From Stictocephala bisonia (taxonomy: Eukaryota; Arthropoda; Insecta; Hemiptera; Membracidae): DNA of 64,000 nucleotides. Of this stretch, positions 45,076-57,034 are shown piece after piece (the stretch's first letter is position 1; every line of letters begins with the position of its first letter). The position numbers and the translations under genes were made by a program. The notes beneath the pieces are model-generated. The model ran no database searches and had not been told where the DNA came from. It worked only from the letters and a program-made list of their open reading frames with translations. The stretch is from the NCBI GenBank assembly GCA_035578905.1, contig JAQJVL010000109.1, positions 2,238,232 to 2,302,231 on the forward strand, in the 5' to 3' direction.

Positions 45076-45690
45076 CCACTATTTTATAGGTGGGGTACGA
45101 CAATCTTATTTTTTATGGTTATTGAAATTTCACTGAAAATTACTATTTTCAACTTTGTTAATTATTTGACTTAAGGTTTGAATCTACTTTAAATTAAATA
45201 AATTTGAAGGAAATTGTTGATAAAAGAAGGAAGCATGAGTTAATTAGAACACTTTATTTTTTTCCATACGTCAAGGGATCTGTTAGATACACCTTCTGCT
45301 ACATTGGACTTTGATTTTTTATCAAGGCCAATTTTAATTGTAAATAAAATATATAAAAATTTACTCTGTTTTACTCATGAAGTACATTTTTATACTTGAG
45401 CGTTAAGAAAGATGTGTCACGATTGTCTATTAACCATTGAGAATCTAGTTTAATTTCATCTCCTTTGTATTAATTTTTTCAGATAACTATTTTTGTTGTT
45501 ACATCTTTTTATTTTTAATATTTAAAACACATTTTGAAAAATTGCAATTTTCTGGAGTAACCTTGTAAACTTTATCCTGTAAGCCTATGCTAAAATTTTA
45601 AACACACAATATAATACATTTTAGAGGGAAACGTTTTTCAATAAGATCAGTGTATATAAAGGAAAATCTCCTGGGGGCCAGTACTTACGC
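45076..45690. other. AT-rich intergenic DNA
   Basis: Nothing recognised. Confidence 0.45.
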
Positions 45691-45699
45691 AACTGCGCT

Positions 45700-45800
45700 A
45701 CTCTGGTGGCCAAGCAAGAGGAAGGAGAGTTTGTGACTGCCATGACTGCTTCAAATCCACACAGTGGTGTGGGGATCGGATTGACAGTTGCAACACGGCT
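45700..45800 (+). mobile_element. possible tRNA-like SINE head
   Basis: CTGGTGGCCAAGCAAGAGG (box-A-like) and GCTTCAAATCC (box-B-like) lie about 45 bases apart, which recalls the SINE-A head. The body of SINE-A does not follow. Confidence 0.3.
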
Positions 45801-46489
45801 TTCTGATTAAGAGTCGAGTGAATTTCAAGTAATATCACAAATAAAAAATTGGTATAGAGGGTTAAAGTGTTGGACAGTTGTTTCAATATAAGATTTAGGT
45901 CAGTCTCACTAGTACCTTCCAGTTTTACGTCAATAATTTCCTGCTGTGATTAATGACGTCTCAATGGCTTTTTGTATCTTTAAAGGTTTCTTCTTAACTG
46001 TTTTAACGTTTTGTCAGGGAATAATAACTCTTCTTATTATCATTGGTACATCTCTATGATAATCAAATTAAATTGTTCCCTTAATATTATTTGATAGTTT
46101 TATTTTTAATAAGGACTTTTTCTTCTTCCATTCAATCTAGTATCTGTTGCTAAAATTTATCACGTGTTTATCTTTTACAAAACGATTAGAAGCTATAGAA
46201 TTCTACTGTCTTTCTCGATGAAACATCTCCTCTTCACAGGGTTTACGTAGAATTAAATTTATATGACAACCGTGTAGTGTTCTTTGCAAATTAAATACAT
46301 TAATCCAACAACAAAAACCGAGAAAAATAAATATGTTTAATGCGTGGGTCTATGACTATTATGTAAATAAAATTGTATTTTGTTGAAACCATCATATATT
46401 TTTTTTTAACTATTATGACGAATATATATATATTTTACACTAAATTTACTAAGATAACAATAAGTATAAACACCATGTTGAGTGCTGAC
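45801..46489. other. AT-rich intergenic DNA
   Basis: Nothing recognised. Confidence 0.4.
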
Positions 46490-46690
46490 AAAAATGTTCT
46501 AAAGTGTGTTTTTGTCCAGAAAAGAAGTGTAAGAAATACGATAATTCGATAAAAACAAGCACGTGACCAAACAGTCTCGAATTGCACTGAGTTGTTATAC
46601 TGCATCGTATTTTGTCATCACAGCTTTCATGCATATAAACAGCCATCTCTGTTAGTATGCCTGTGTTTAGTGACTTCTGTGTTTTTTTTG
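46490..46690 (+). repeat. family H, right end only (noisy copy)
   Basis: Matches 36545-36730 with several small insertions (for example CACGTGACC for CACGTCC). A second, nearly full unit follows directly, so the two units are head to tail. Confidence 0.75.
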
Positions 46691-47775
46691 TTGGGACTCA
46701 CACCACCAAGTTTTGTTCTTAGGAACTTTACGATTACCGGTGACAAACTCTATTATCCTGAAAGATATTTAAGTTTGATTATAACTTGCTTAAGTTATAT
46801 TTTGCATAATTTGTCCTACATAAAATTAAAAAAGAAATCCTGTATATAAAAAGAGAAAACGCCCGTATTATAATGGACTGTGTTTAGGAATGATACTTAG
46901 TATAAGGATTAATTAATATTTTATTCCTATTGAATCAATAAAAGATACTTAAGGTGTTGCCTAATTTATCCACTTTACAATGTGAGATTGTTTTAAATAT
47001 TACTCCGTACGAAGCACTTTCTATGATAAACAGCTATAATTTTTTTTGTGTCTTGGTTATAACCGAACTAAGCCACCCAAAAGTGGAAATTAGAAACTTT
47101 TCTCTATATCATGTCCAATATTACCAACTAATATTAGAGTTAATTTTTATATAAAATTAACTCAGACCTTTTTCTAAAATGACTTCTCAATTGTTGTATA
47201 GTACTGCTCCCAGTGGTACACATATCTATTCATCCAAAAATGTCATCTCTTCTTGATGTGATTTTTATCAAGTACAAGGAAGTTTTTCGAGTGAAACAAT
47301 TCTCCATACGAAAAAGATTTACATAGGCTTATTTTTAGTATTACATTACCGTGACCAAGGTCCATACTTAATAAGTTTGAGGAAGAGTAATATTGATACT
47401 GGAAAAAGTATAAAATTGTCAATTTATCATTATTATTTTTCAGAATGTTATTCATATTCAGTTAGATGCATTCTCATCATATCACTTCTTTATAAGCATT
47501 CACGTTAATAGCTATACATTATTTCGAACCATCTCGAATAATAATGATAGTTGGGTGCTAGTACAGACTAAATATCTAAGATAGTCTGTTTATTGTCGAG
47601 AACAGAAAACGATTACTTCGATTTAAAAACAAGACAGCAGTCACTAACAGTGTTCTGAATATTAGACGTGAGATGTTATACTGCAAGGATTTAGGCCTCC
47701 AGTTATCATGCAAAAAAATGTACAGACCATCTCATTGAGGACGGCTACGGTTAGTGGCTTCTGTGTTTATCTGGA
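46691..47775 (+). repeat. family H, full unit (noisy copy)
   Basis: Aligns to 35800-36735 from CACCAAGTTTTG to GGTTAGTGGCTTCTGTG. It is about 15 percent longer because of many one- to three-base insertions. Confidence 0.8.
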
Positions 47776-48765
47776 TTATCTATTTTTTATACTACAATTG
47801 ATATAAGAATAGTGAGATATGAATCCCATATGAACATGCACTGTGCGCAATTCCTGTTGACACTATGTATAGTTTTTAGTATAAGTAAGATTACAGTTGA
47901 TAAAAATAATACTTACAATAAATATATATTAGGTTAATAAACTATAATAACACTTTTTATTACCGCAAAATATGAGTATTGTTTTTATATTAAACTATAA
48001 TTTAAATTTTTTAATTTATTTGTAAACTGTCTGATTAGGCTAATTTTACAACTACTAGAGAAACTGGTTCATTATATTATTTTTTAAAATATCTTTAAAT
48101 CTTTATTGCTATTATATTCTCGAGAAGCTTTGATGATCCACCATTGTAAAATCATAAACTATATAGTTAATTTACTCACGTTTAGAAAACATATAAGCCC
48201 ATTTGTCACTTGTAGTATTTTTTAAATATGTATCGTTTTAATTATGTGTCAAGTTGTCTTATGACAAGCGCTCGTTGTGAGGTTATATTGAAGTTTGTAT
48301 TTTCCTGGTAGTGAGTAGATAAGTGATTTATATTAATTCAAGAAATTGTAGTAATAAATGTTCACAATGCATTTTTGTAATAGACTTTTAGAGCCCCACA
48401 CAGTATTAAACTTACTTAATGTTTGAAAACCATCTTCTATTCATCAATGTAGAATCTTTTAAAATATGATTACTTTCAAATATTTACGTGCGCTAGGTTT
48501 TTATGTTTGGTAGCTAACATTTATTTTAAGAATTTATTAGTCAAGTTTTAAGTTATAATGCTTTTCGTAACACTAATATATTTGTATCAATACATATATA
48601 TCAAAATCAATATTTAAGGATCCCACTCTTTTTTTACATATCACGTCGTAACTAAACCATCTGTACTTTCTTAAACTTCTAATTAAGGGTTTGATTTAAA
48701 TTTGAAATTTACTCCAATCTTTTTATCCTTTTCTTGTTCCTATGTAGATACGTAAAGTTATTTTA
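47776..48765. other. AT-rich intergenic DNA
   Basis: Nothing recognised. Confidence 0.4.
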
Positions 48766-48915
48766 CCCTAGACCACGTGTTGTCTCTTCCAATTGTAAGT
48801 GGATTAAGAGTTAACAAATTGTGCCCCACTCCTGGGGGAGGAAAATGCATAGTGTCTGCTAGGAAACGATAACCTGAGAATCTATCAAGTTGACTGTGAA
48901 TGGTGATAATCACCA
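48766..48915 (+). repeat. family R1, copy 5 (noisy)
   Basis: Recognisable from AAGAGTTAACAAATTGTGCC, CCACTCCTGGGGGAGGAAAA and GAGAATCTATCAAGTTGACT, with inserted bases relative to the other copies. Confidence 0.75.
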
Positions 48916-50864
48916 TTTTGTATGGTTATACATTCTCAGTGTCTGTATTTTCGAGATAAATATTCCGAACGTTTGTTTACGACAACTATACACTATAATG
49001 AGAGATATCTAATATATAATTTTTTATATTGTTTTACGTAGATGAATTCGTCTAGATAACTACATTAAACATGTATGTTTGTTTATAGCTTTTACGTTCG
49101 TAGAACACTTTAGTTTTATTTTATGCAGGAGAAATAAGCTTATCCCATCATTTTCATTTTGTATGGCGCGGGTGAGTATAGTCTCACAAGACACATTTGG
49201 AATCAAATAGTTACAGGAGTGGCTTATGTAATGTTTTAGGATGGATCTAGCCCAAGCATAACATCAGTATATCAGTGAGGAAGAGTCCTGATAATGGACT
49301 CGATGGAATTGGGCTTAGCTTTGTTGAAAGGAGTCAAGTACAATTGTTTATCTCCTTGATATCCCATCTTCATCTTTTTTGGATACTTTATCAATAATAT
49401 AAATTCGTAGCTTTGGTGAAATAAATAAAATGGAAACTGTTACAACATACTATACGATTACAACAATAATTTTTTGGCATTGATTACTTATTCGATACTG
49501 ATACTCAGTCGATTATTGAACACTAACCCTACAACGTACGTTTTTGCTCGTTCGGACATGTACTGTTGGTAAAGGTTGTTGAACCCTCCAATTCCACCTA
49601 GACACGCACTCTTGTTAGTCGTGATTGCGTTTGTAAATTCAACTATACATTTTCATGATGAACAAGGGAAACTACAAGAATGGTAATAACCTTAAGGATT
49701 GCGCATATGTAATTTTAGTTTCGGACTAATTAGATGATCGATTTATTAGTTCCTTTCTGTTAAGACATTCTAATCTATTGTTTGATTTTTTATAATACAA
49801 TCGTCCTGCTTTGTAGATGTGTTAAACTATTAAAATATATTGGACTATTTTAAGCAGTCAACCATAAATTAAAACTAAACATATCATCATAATTTGATCT
49901 ACTCTATAACTAATTCTTGTTAAATATTTGTAATTTCTTAATTCTTACAAGGGAATGATATATTTTTCCTTGGTATTTTTCCTCTGTGTACAATTATCCC
50001 CTCCTTTACAGATTGTCAGATTTGCTTGGGTGAAAAAAAAAAATAAAAAAATGAAAAACATTTAGACATAAAATAGTTGTTATTTTAATATCATTGTACA
50101 TTTGGACGAGTTTACTTTGAAATCATGTGTTCACAAAAGATAATTTGTCACTGTGACGGTTATTTGTCTTCATCTCTTAAAGAAATTCCAATTTTTATCT
50201 TTAGATTATATCTAAATAAACTCTTATTATACATCAGATATATTAAAATTGACAATTATCTTAATTTATAAATACGATAATTACAGTTCTCACATTACTG
50301 GTATTTTCCCTCTAGTTTTCTCATCGTTTGATAGGATATCAATTACAGTTAAAATAAGATATTCAAAGTAGCCTTCCGTTGCTTTAGTATTCGTTTTATC
50401 TTTACGATTTAATTTCACATGTGTGATTTGTTTATTATTCTTTCCTTTTCTTCTTTTACTTTGATAGCTGGACTTTTAAATTCACGTGATATATTATATA
50501 ATTTTTACACTGTTCGTCTCAAGTACGTGTGATTAAATTATCTACATTTTCGTGCTGCACATTAGACACTTATGTTATATTAATTATCCATTTTGTGATA
50601 TCTTCCTGTTTTTTACTCCGAAATTAAATAATCTCAAAGGATAAAATATTAAATAACTACTTTTGTACCACAAAATCTACTACTTTTCTTAAGGGCTTTA
50701 TTATTAATGTAAGTAATAAATTTTTTTTGTTAAAGTTAAATTGATCGAAAACTAGAACTCAACTGTTCCTAAATTCTAAGTCGTTTTTGATTATTTAGAT
50801 CTCTGTTAACAAGTTGTATGCAAACACGTCAACATGGACATGTATAGATGTGGCTGTAGATCTG
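48916..50864. other. AT-rich intergenic DNA
   Basis: Nothing recognised. Confidence 0.4.
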
Positions 50865-51015
50865 CTCTCGGTCGGTTTATAAAAAGATTAGAATGAAGGA
50901 TTTATGATAAACGATTCCATTACCGAACGGATATTGGACTTGTAACATAAGATTAGATCGGTGGAATTCTTGCTGGTGGCTCACGGTGTATAATGAAAAA
51001 ACGAAGAACATGATC
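50865..51015 (+). repeat. unnamed repeat pair, copy 1
   Basis: Resembles 56675-56830 through CGGATATTGGACTTGTAACA, AGATTAGATCGGTGGA and TTCTTGC, with small gaps. Confidence 0.55.
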
Positions 51016-51392
51016 GTAAAACACATAAAATCACGTTTATTGTTTGCTAGTCCATCCACGACGGCATTGCCACTTATACTGGAACACTTCTATTGAGAAA
51101 TGTAACAACTAAAATATATTCTTCTAACACATATCTTTGAATTTGTATGTGTTTTTTTTAACTCGCTAGATGTACTAATAAATATGAAACTATTTGTATT
51201 ACTTACTATAGTATTGCAAATTTTTAGAAAGGGTTTTCTGCTCTTTATGGTACTACTCTCGTAGTCCCTCTCCCATACAGTCTTCAATGAACAGAATGGT
51301 GAAGTGTTTTTAGTGTAATTTACGGTGCGAAGTTATTTTTGCAATGTTTCAAATGTAAATATTTTAAAGTGAATTGTTACATGTAAGAATAC
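51016..51392. other. AT-rich intergenic DNA
   Basis: Nothing recognised. Confidence 0.4.
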
Positions 51393-51895
51393 ATGTTAAG
51401 TCGAAACTGTGTGGCGCAACCAGTGACTGTAAACTCAGCTACTTGGGGACCTACGTGTTTGGGTGATTGTAGGGCGATAGGTTCCTATTCTCGGTTATTT
51501 TATACCGATCATGGCGTCAGATCTCAAAGGTTGTCTCAATGCAGACATCTTACTAGAGAAGTCTGGAGTGTTCTCGTTCTTGTAATGGTAGTCAGGTTCT
51601 CAGGTAGGACTGTTGTGATAGGGAAGAGAACTGAGTGTTAGCTCATTGTCAGTTAATGTATATCAGACAAACATATCGTGCTCTCGGACTCCATCCGTAT
51701 AGCGTGTAGGTCCCATAGTTGCATGGCTATTTGGCTATTAATAAACATATCTTTTATGTAGCTCCAAGGCTGAGCTACAGTTTAGCGTAACAATGACTAC
51801 AATCGTTCATTCTTACACCTCATCACACTCATCCACTTCTTATATAGCCCCATATCCTCTACGAGATCGGTATGTCTTAGAGATAATATAATGAA
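51393..51895 (+). mobile_element. SINE-B, noisy copy
   Basis: Aligns with 39050-39415 (GGGAAGAGAACTGAGTGTTA, GTGTAGGTCCCATAGTTGC, GCTATTAATAAACA, GTAACAATGACTACAATCGT). It has frequent small insertions and extra sequence at the left end. Confidence 0.65.
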
Positions 51896-54800
51896 TAATG
51901 AATTCTGTTTTTTTCAAACAACCTTATATATTTTTTTAAGGTCAATGTTCTTTGCTATAGTTTTAAATTATAGTACGTTAAACATATCCATGACTGAACT
52001 GTAAAGTTAAAATTAACATTCATATACTAGGCTTTTAACTTTACTAAAACTATTGTTTATGCAATATATATAATGGTTCAAGCTTTGGATCCGTTTATGC
52101 TTTTGCCTCTAGATATGTCCGAGATATCGTACATATTGTATCTCAACTCAAATACTTCCGGTCTGTTTTCAATGTGTTCTTGTATTTAAATTTGAAAGTT
52201 CTATATATTATACCCGTATATACTAATCTGGTATATTAAATATGTTTAGTTTTAATAAAAATTTATACACCAAAAAAACTTGTTTAATAGTTGTGTTTAG
52301 GATATACTCTTAAAACTCATCAGGTGCTAGGTTACAGTTTTTAAATTCAAAACATATAGTTTCTCAATGCCACACCTTGTCTACCAGATATACCAAGCTA
52401 TTATAATGTTTCTGTCGAGTATTTAGAGTAGGTCCTTCGTTGTAACCACTGGATAACCTTCGCAGTCAGCCATATCATACTAAAAAAAATGGCCTATGCT
52501 TCACACAAACAGCCCAGCATAGATACCCAGGCCTAAAACACGCTAATGAAAACTTACGTTAACGGTGACATGCCTGTACGCTGTTTTGTGTTTGGTCCCG
52601 TGGTTGAACCTATTTCAAGGTCACTTTTTTATAATTAAAGAAGAGCAAATTTTTCAGCTCAAAGCATCTTCTCCATTATACAATGGAATCTATGATTTTC
52701 TCCTCAACATGACCCTTATAGAAAATATTGTAACTTGAACACATTTAGTAAACCTCAGAAGTAATTAATTATATAAAAACAACTCTATACAATATGAAAT
52801 GTATTCATTAAATTACTAATATGATCTCATATACATTATTTAAAATAATAAATTCTTCATTCCTACTCCAACGTTTTAAAAACCAGCGATTTAAATTAAG
52901 TTTGAAGGGTAGTTGATAAGTATAACATATTTGTGAATAAATCGATGAGTTATCTACCTCTAAAAAAATTACTTTTCCAAGTTAAATTGTTTTTTTTTAT
53001 TTTTTATATCCTCCAGAACATAAGTTGCTCTAAACTATACAGTTTTATCACACATATTTAAAGATGGTCACAGTAAAACGTTTCTCGTGTTCGCTCAAAA
53101 TTAGTTTTCACTATGTACCACTTTAAGAAAGCTTTAAACTGTGGAAAGAAAAAAAATGATTTAATATTAATACAATCATAAAAACAACTTGTATCTACAA
53201 AACCTGTAACTGATATGTCATTTTTAACATCGCATGAATTATAAAATATTTATAACAATAATAGTTACAAATATTATGACTTGAAAGTAAAAATATTAAC
53301 TTGTCTCTTGAAAATATACTAATTCGAATTAAAATTTGTTCACTTTATAACGTTGCCAGTTAATTTCTTAAATAATTTATTAGAATAATTAATAAGCAGT
53401 GTTGTCATTACGTAAATCCTTGTAATGATATTTTAACAATAATAAAAATAATGATATTAAACAAGTAAAATCGATACTTTAATGCAAAAGTGAATATTTA
53501 CTCGATGTCATGTAACTCGACGGCATGGAGCCGTATTTTTCTTTTGCCACATTAAAACTTATAAAAATATAACATCATAATTGTACATTAAATTAAATTC
53601 AAAGAGGGAACATTTCTGTAGACACGGTTTATACAAACAATGTTTAGTTTGTCATGGATGAGCTCCCGCCACCTATTTTCTTTATTATAATCGAATCGAA
53701 ATGTTGTGACAACTTTTACAATCTCTTAATATAACTGTTGTGGCACCTACATTTTTGGAACAATGTTTGGATTTCACATCACTACGCGGGTGTCCTGTGA
53801 GTGTATCGTCATTAGTCTTTACAGAAACTCTATTCACATTGTGATACATCACTTTAACGGTTATAGTCAAATGAAATTAATGCCTTAACACTCGAGAATC
53901 TATAAGGGAAACACTCAGAGTAAAGAAAATAGTAGAAGCTCTGAGTATTGAATAATTAGTAATGTTAAACAATTTCATTGTCACTATCAGCAGGAATGAA
54001 GAACAGTCTCTCTAAACATGTTACTCTTGGCATCCAAAGGGCAAATACCTAGTTTTGGTACTTTAGGTACAGTTAAGAACTTTTCTAACTTCATAAAATT
54101 ACTTTTCATTTTTTTAAGGATTTATAAAATTAGGCTATTACAAACAATTTACGAAAATTACTCATACTTTCGTTTAGTTATAAGTCATAATTGTCGATAA
54201 TAATTTGAAACAGTAAAACCACCTAGAGAAAATTAAAATTTTATTTTTTATTATTATTTAAAACTTTTTTTTTATAGTTACGGACCATTTTGACATGTAA
54301 TACATCATTCTAGTGGCCCACAGTATCTAAGTTAAAATGATATTGTTGATCATAAAGTTTTAAATGCTTAAAGTCAATCTTATTATCATGATGGAGTGAC
54401 TACCTAATGTAAAGGATGCAGTTTTTGGCATTCAGAACCTCTCAGTTCACTATAACCTTTCAAAGTGATATTATCACAAGGTATAGCTTACATGAAAGCA
54501 ATATTGACGATTACCCTCCGACAGGACGTTCCCTAGTTAGTTTGTGAAATTACTTAGGACATTGTTTAAGAAAGTTAGATGCATCATTTCTCTCTCAAAC
54601 TTGTAAAAAGTTTTGTGGAATTTCTTTATCGATAAAATACATAAATATGTTTGGTTATTTCCTAGACATAATAGACGACACTGTATTCGAGTAAATACTG
54701 TGATTTTTTATCTTTGCACTGCTGGAGGACTTTCTATCTCGGCAGTATTTACTCTTATTGGCAACGTCTGTGTCAAACGTACTTATCTCATTTCTCAGCA

Positions 54801-55025
54801 CTCTGACGTTGAAACTCGAACCCTGTCTTTTCATCTATCTAGGGAACTCCATAAATAAAATAGAGATATTTTAGTGGATAAACATTAGTTGGTACATAAA
54901 TTTGTTGATTTTATACTGCAAAAAAACTACGACTTGTGTAGAATCTGTATTTATAAAATGTTGTAGAAAAATAAATCCATTTTCTGAATTGAAACCTATA
55001 AAAAAGGTTTAATCAATGGATAATA
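51896..55025. other. AT-rich intergenic DNA
   Basis: Open frames up to 81 codons (for example 54613-54858) have no recognisable domain. No repeat family was recognised. Confidence 0.4.
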
Positions 55026-55029
55026 ATGG

Positions 55030-55425
55030 TTGTGCGAACGGACTGGTTATATTCCAACTGTACGTGTATGGGTGGATGAGAGTGTTGATGCGTACGGTAT
55101 ATGGACTGTGTGGGTTATGTACGTACCTATATGGGTATATGAGGTGGTCGATGTGTACGTATATAGATTGGGAAAGCGTTAATGTACATGTAGGGTGGAT
55201 GAAGTGTTGATTGCGTAGTCTATGGGGATACTTGGGATACTGTATACGTATATGGGTATATGAGGTCTTTGTCAATGCGTACGTTGATTGATGGTGTGGT
55301 GTTAGAATAAGTATGTACGCTGTAGGGGTGGATGAAGGTTTCTCGATGTGTACGTCTAATGGATAGGGTAGGTTAATGTACGTGTCTCATGGTTGGATGA
55401 AGTGATCGTATGCGTACGTCTATGG
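55030..55425 (+). repeat. CCACCC-type minisatellite 4 (noisy)
   Basis: Irregular units of about 33-38 bp with TGTACGTGTATGGGTGGATG, GTTGATGCGTACG and GTATATGGGTATATGAGG. It is the same word set as minisatellite 2 with many small indels. Frames on both strands over it are by-products. Confidence 0.8.
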
Positions 55426-55984
55426 ATGAGTCGGTTTATATGTAAGTGTAAGAAGTGGTTGGCTGTGTAAATATTGTAATACGTTTTTAGTCTGAAACAC
55501 CTGTTACATTCATTGTTTTTCCTTATCCTCTCAGTCTTTATACTTCAGCAGGCCCTTGAGGTACAAGGTGTAGTTAGTTTTTATTTTTCTCAACTTGGCT
55601 GCATAGATGTTCTCTTTTCTTATGACTCTCTCAGTGTTTTCTGTAGCAGCGTATGTTCATTCATTTTCTGTACAGCAAAACCTCAAAAAAAGAGGAAAAA
55701 AATATCGCATGTACACAATTACATTTACCTTTGTATTTATTTCTTATTTTAACAGTTTCGAGCATTGATTGGAAATTTTAAAAAGCATCGATTAGGTTTA
55801 TAATATCATATGAGTTATGTACAATAGTTTATTCTTGTCTTCATTTCCGCTTTGTCAGTTAGTTTAAAATATCACAGCTAGATGGCACTTCAATCTACGA
55901 AGGAGGTTAAAAGGGATGTGATAAGTAATAATTTCAGAGGAATTGGACACCGGTGTAGTTGCGGGGGTGTGAGGTAGTATATTG
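55426..55984. other. non-coding spacer
   Basis: The 79-codon frame at 55513-55752 has no domain. Nothing else was recognised. Confidence 0.4.
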
Positions 55985-56225
55985 GAATAGTAGTGGAGTA
56001 GAGTGGATCGAAGTGTAGTGATGTAAAGTGAAAGTGGAGTGGAGGTGATGTGGAGTGTAAGTGCGAGATGTGATGTGGATTTGGAGTGAAGTAGAGTGGA
56101 GGGGAGTGGAGTGGATGGTGTGGGGTGAAGTGAAGTGGAGTGGGAGTGGAGTGCAATTGTAAGTGATGTCGAAGTGTTGTGAAGTGAAGTGAAGTGGAGT
56201 GGAGTGGACTGTGGAGTGTGAGTTG
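55985..56225 (+). repeat. GTGGA/GTGAA pentamer-like tract
   Basis: Irregular runs of GTGGA, GTGAA and GTAGA, giving purine-rich sequence without C. The Ser/Thr/His/Pro-rich frames on the minus strand (100 and 120 codons) are translations of this simple repeat and are not genes. Confidence 0.9.
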
Positions 56226-56674
56226 ACTGTATTCAATAAATATTTTGATCATTTAAATTTTACTTATGTAGCTCACTTTAATTTTATATTTTTTTTATAT
56301 TAAATTGCGCATCTTTATATTAATTGCTATTGATATCTTCAAAAAATTAAACCTAACACAACTATTTTTATAAGCTACTACAGTAAACATTAAATTAAAT
56401 ACAAAATATAATCACAATATATCAGATTTTTTCATTGTAGTATTTCCATGTATAGAAGGATTCTGAAGACTCAGTTCAGTAGAATTTACAAATTTATACT
56501 CTAAAATTTTATGAATACTTAAAACTTCACCCATGTGGGATAATCTTGTTGTTTTGGAAGTTTCAAATATAACTAACGTTTTATAAACTGAAAACTAAAT
56601 TCACTAAACTTATTTACATAACGAAGTGAATATATCATTTATATTTTATCAGACAGCTGTAAACGTGGTGTCGT
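56226..56674. other. AT-rich intergenic DNA
   Basis: Nothing recognised. Confidence 0.4.
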
Positions 56675-56830
56675 ATTCGGCGGTCAGATAAAAGATTAAA
56701 TTAAGTTTATAGCCAATTCCTTTACACAGCACCGGATATTGGGATTGACATAATCAGATCAGTGATTCTTGCCAACGCTTCAGTTGAAATGAAAAAACTG
56801 TCATAATGTTCAGTAAAACAGAATAAAGCT
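56675..56830 (+). repeat. unnamed repeat pair, copy 2
   Basis: See 50865-51015. Confidence 0.5.
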
Positions 56831-57034
56831 GGATGCTTTATATATAACATTCGAAACAATATTATGTTTTTAACTAGTTCAGTAAACTGGTAGTAATGCA
56901 CCTATAATTAGATGGTTTTGTTTTAAAAATCCTATTGTATTTACAAAAATGTATAAAACAATATATAAGTAATTAACTAGACGAATCCCTCCTGGTATAT
57001 TGAATGTATTATTTTGTGCTTGGTTATTGCTACA

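Noticed and set aside
55890..56252. Minus-strand frames of 120 and 100 codons rich in His, Ser, Thr and Pro
   Set aside because: They translate the GTGGA-type simple repeat. Both frames are open for that reason alone.
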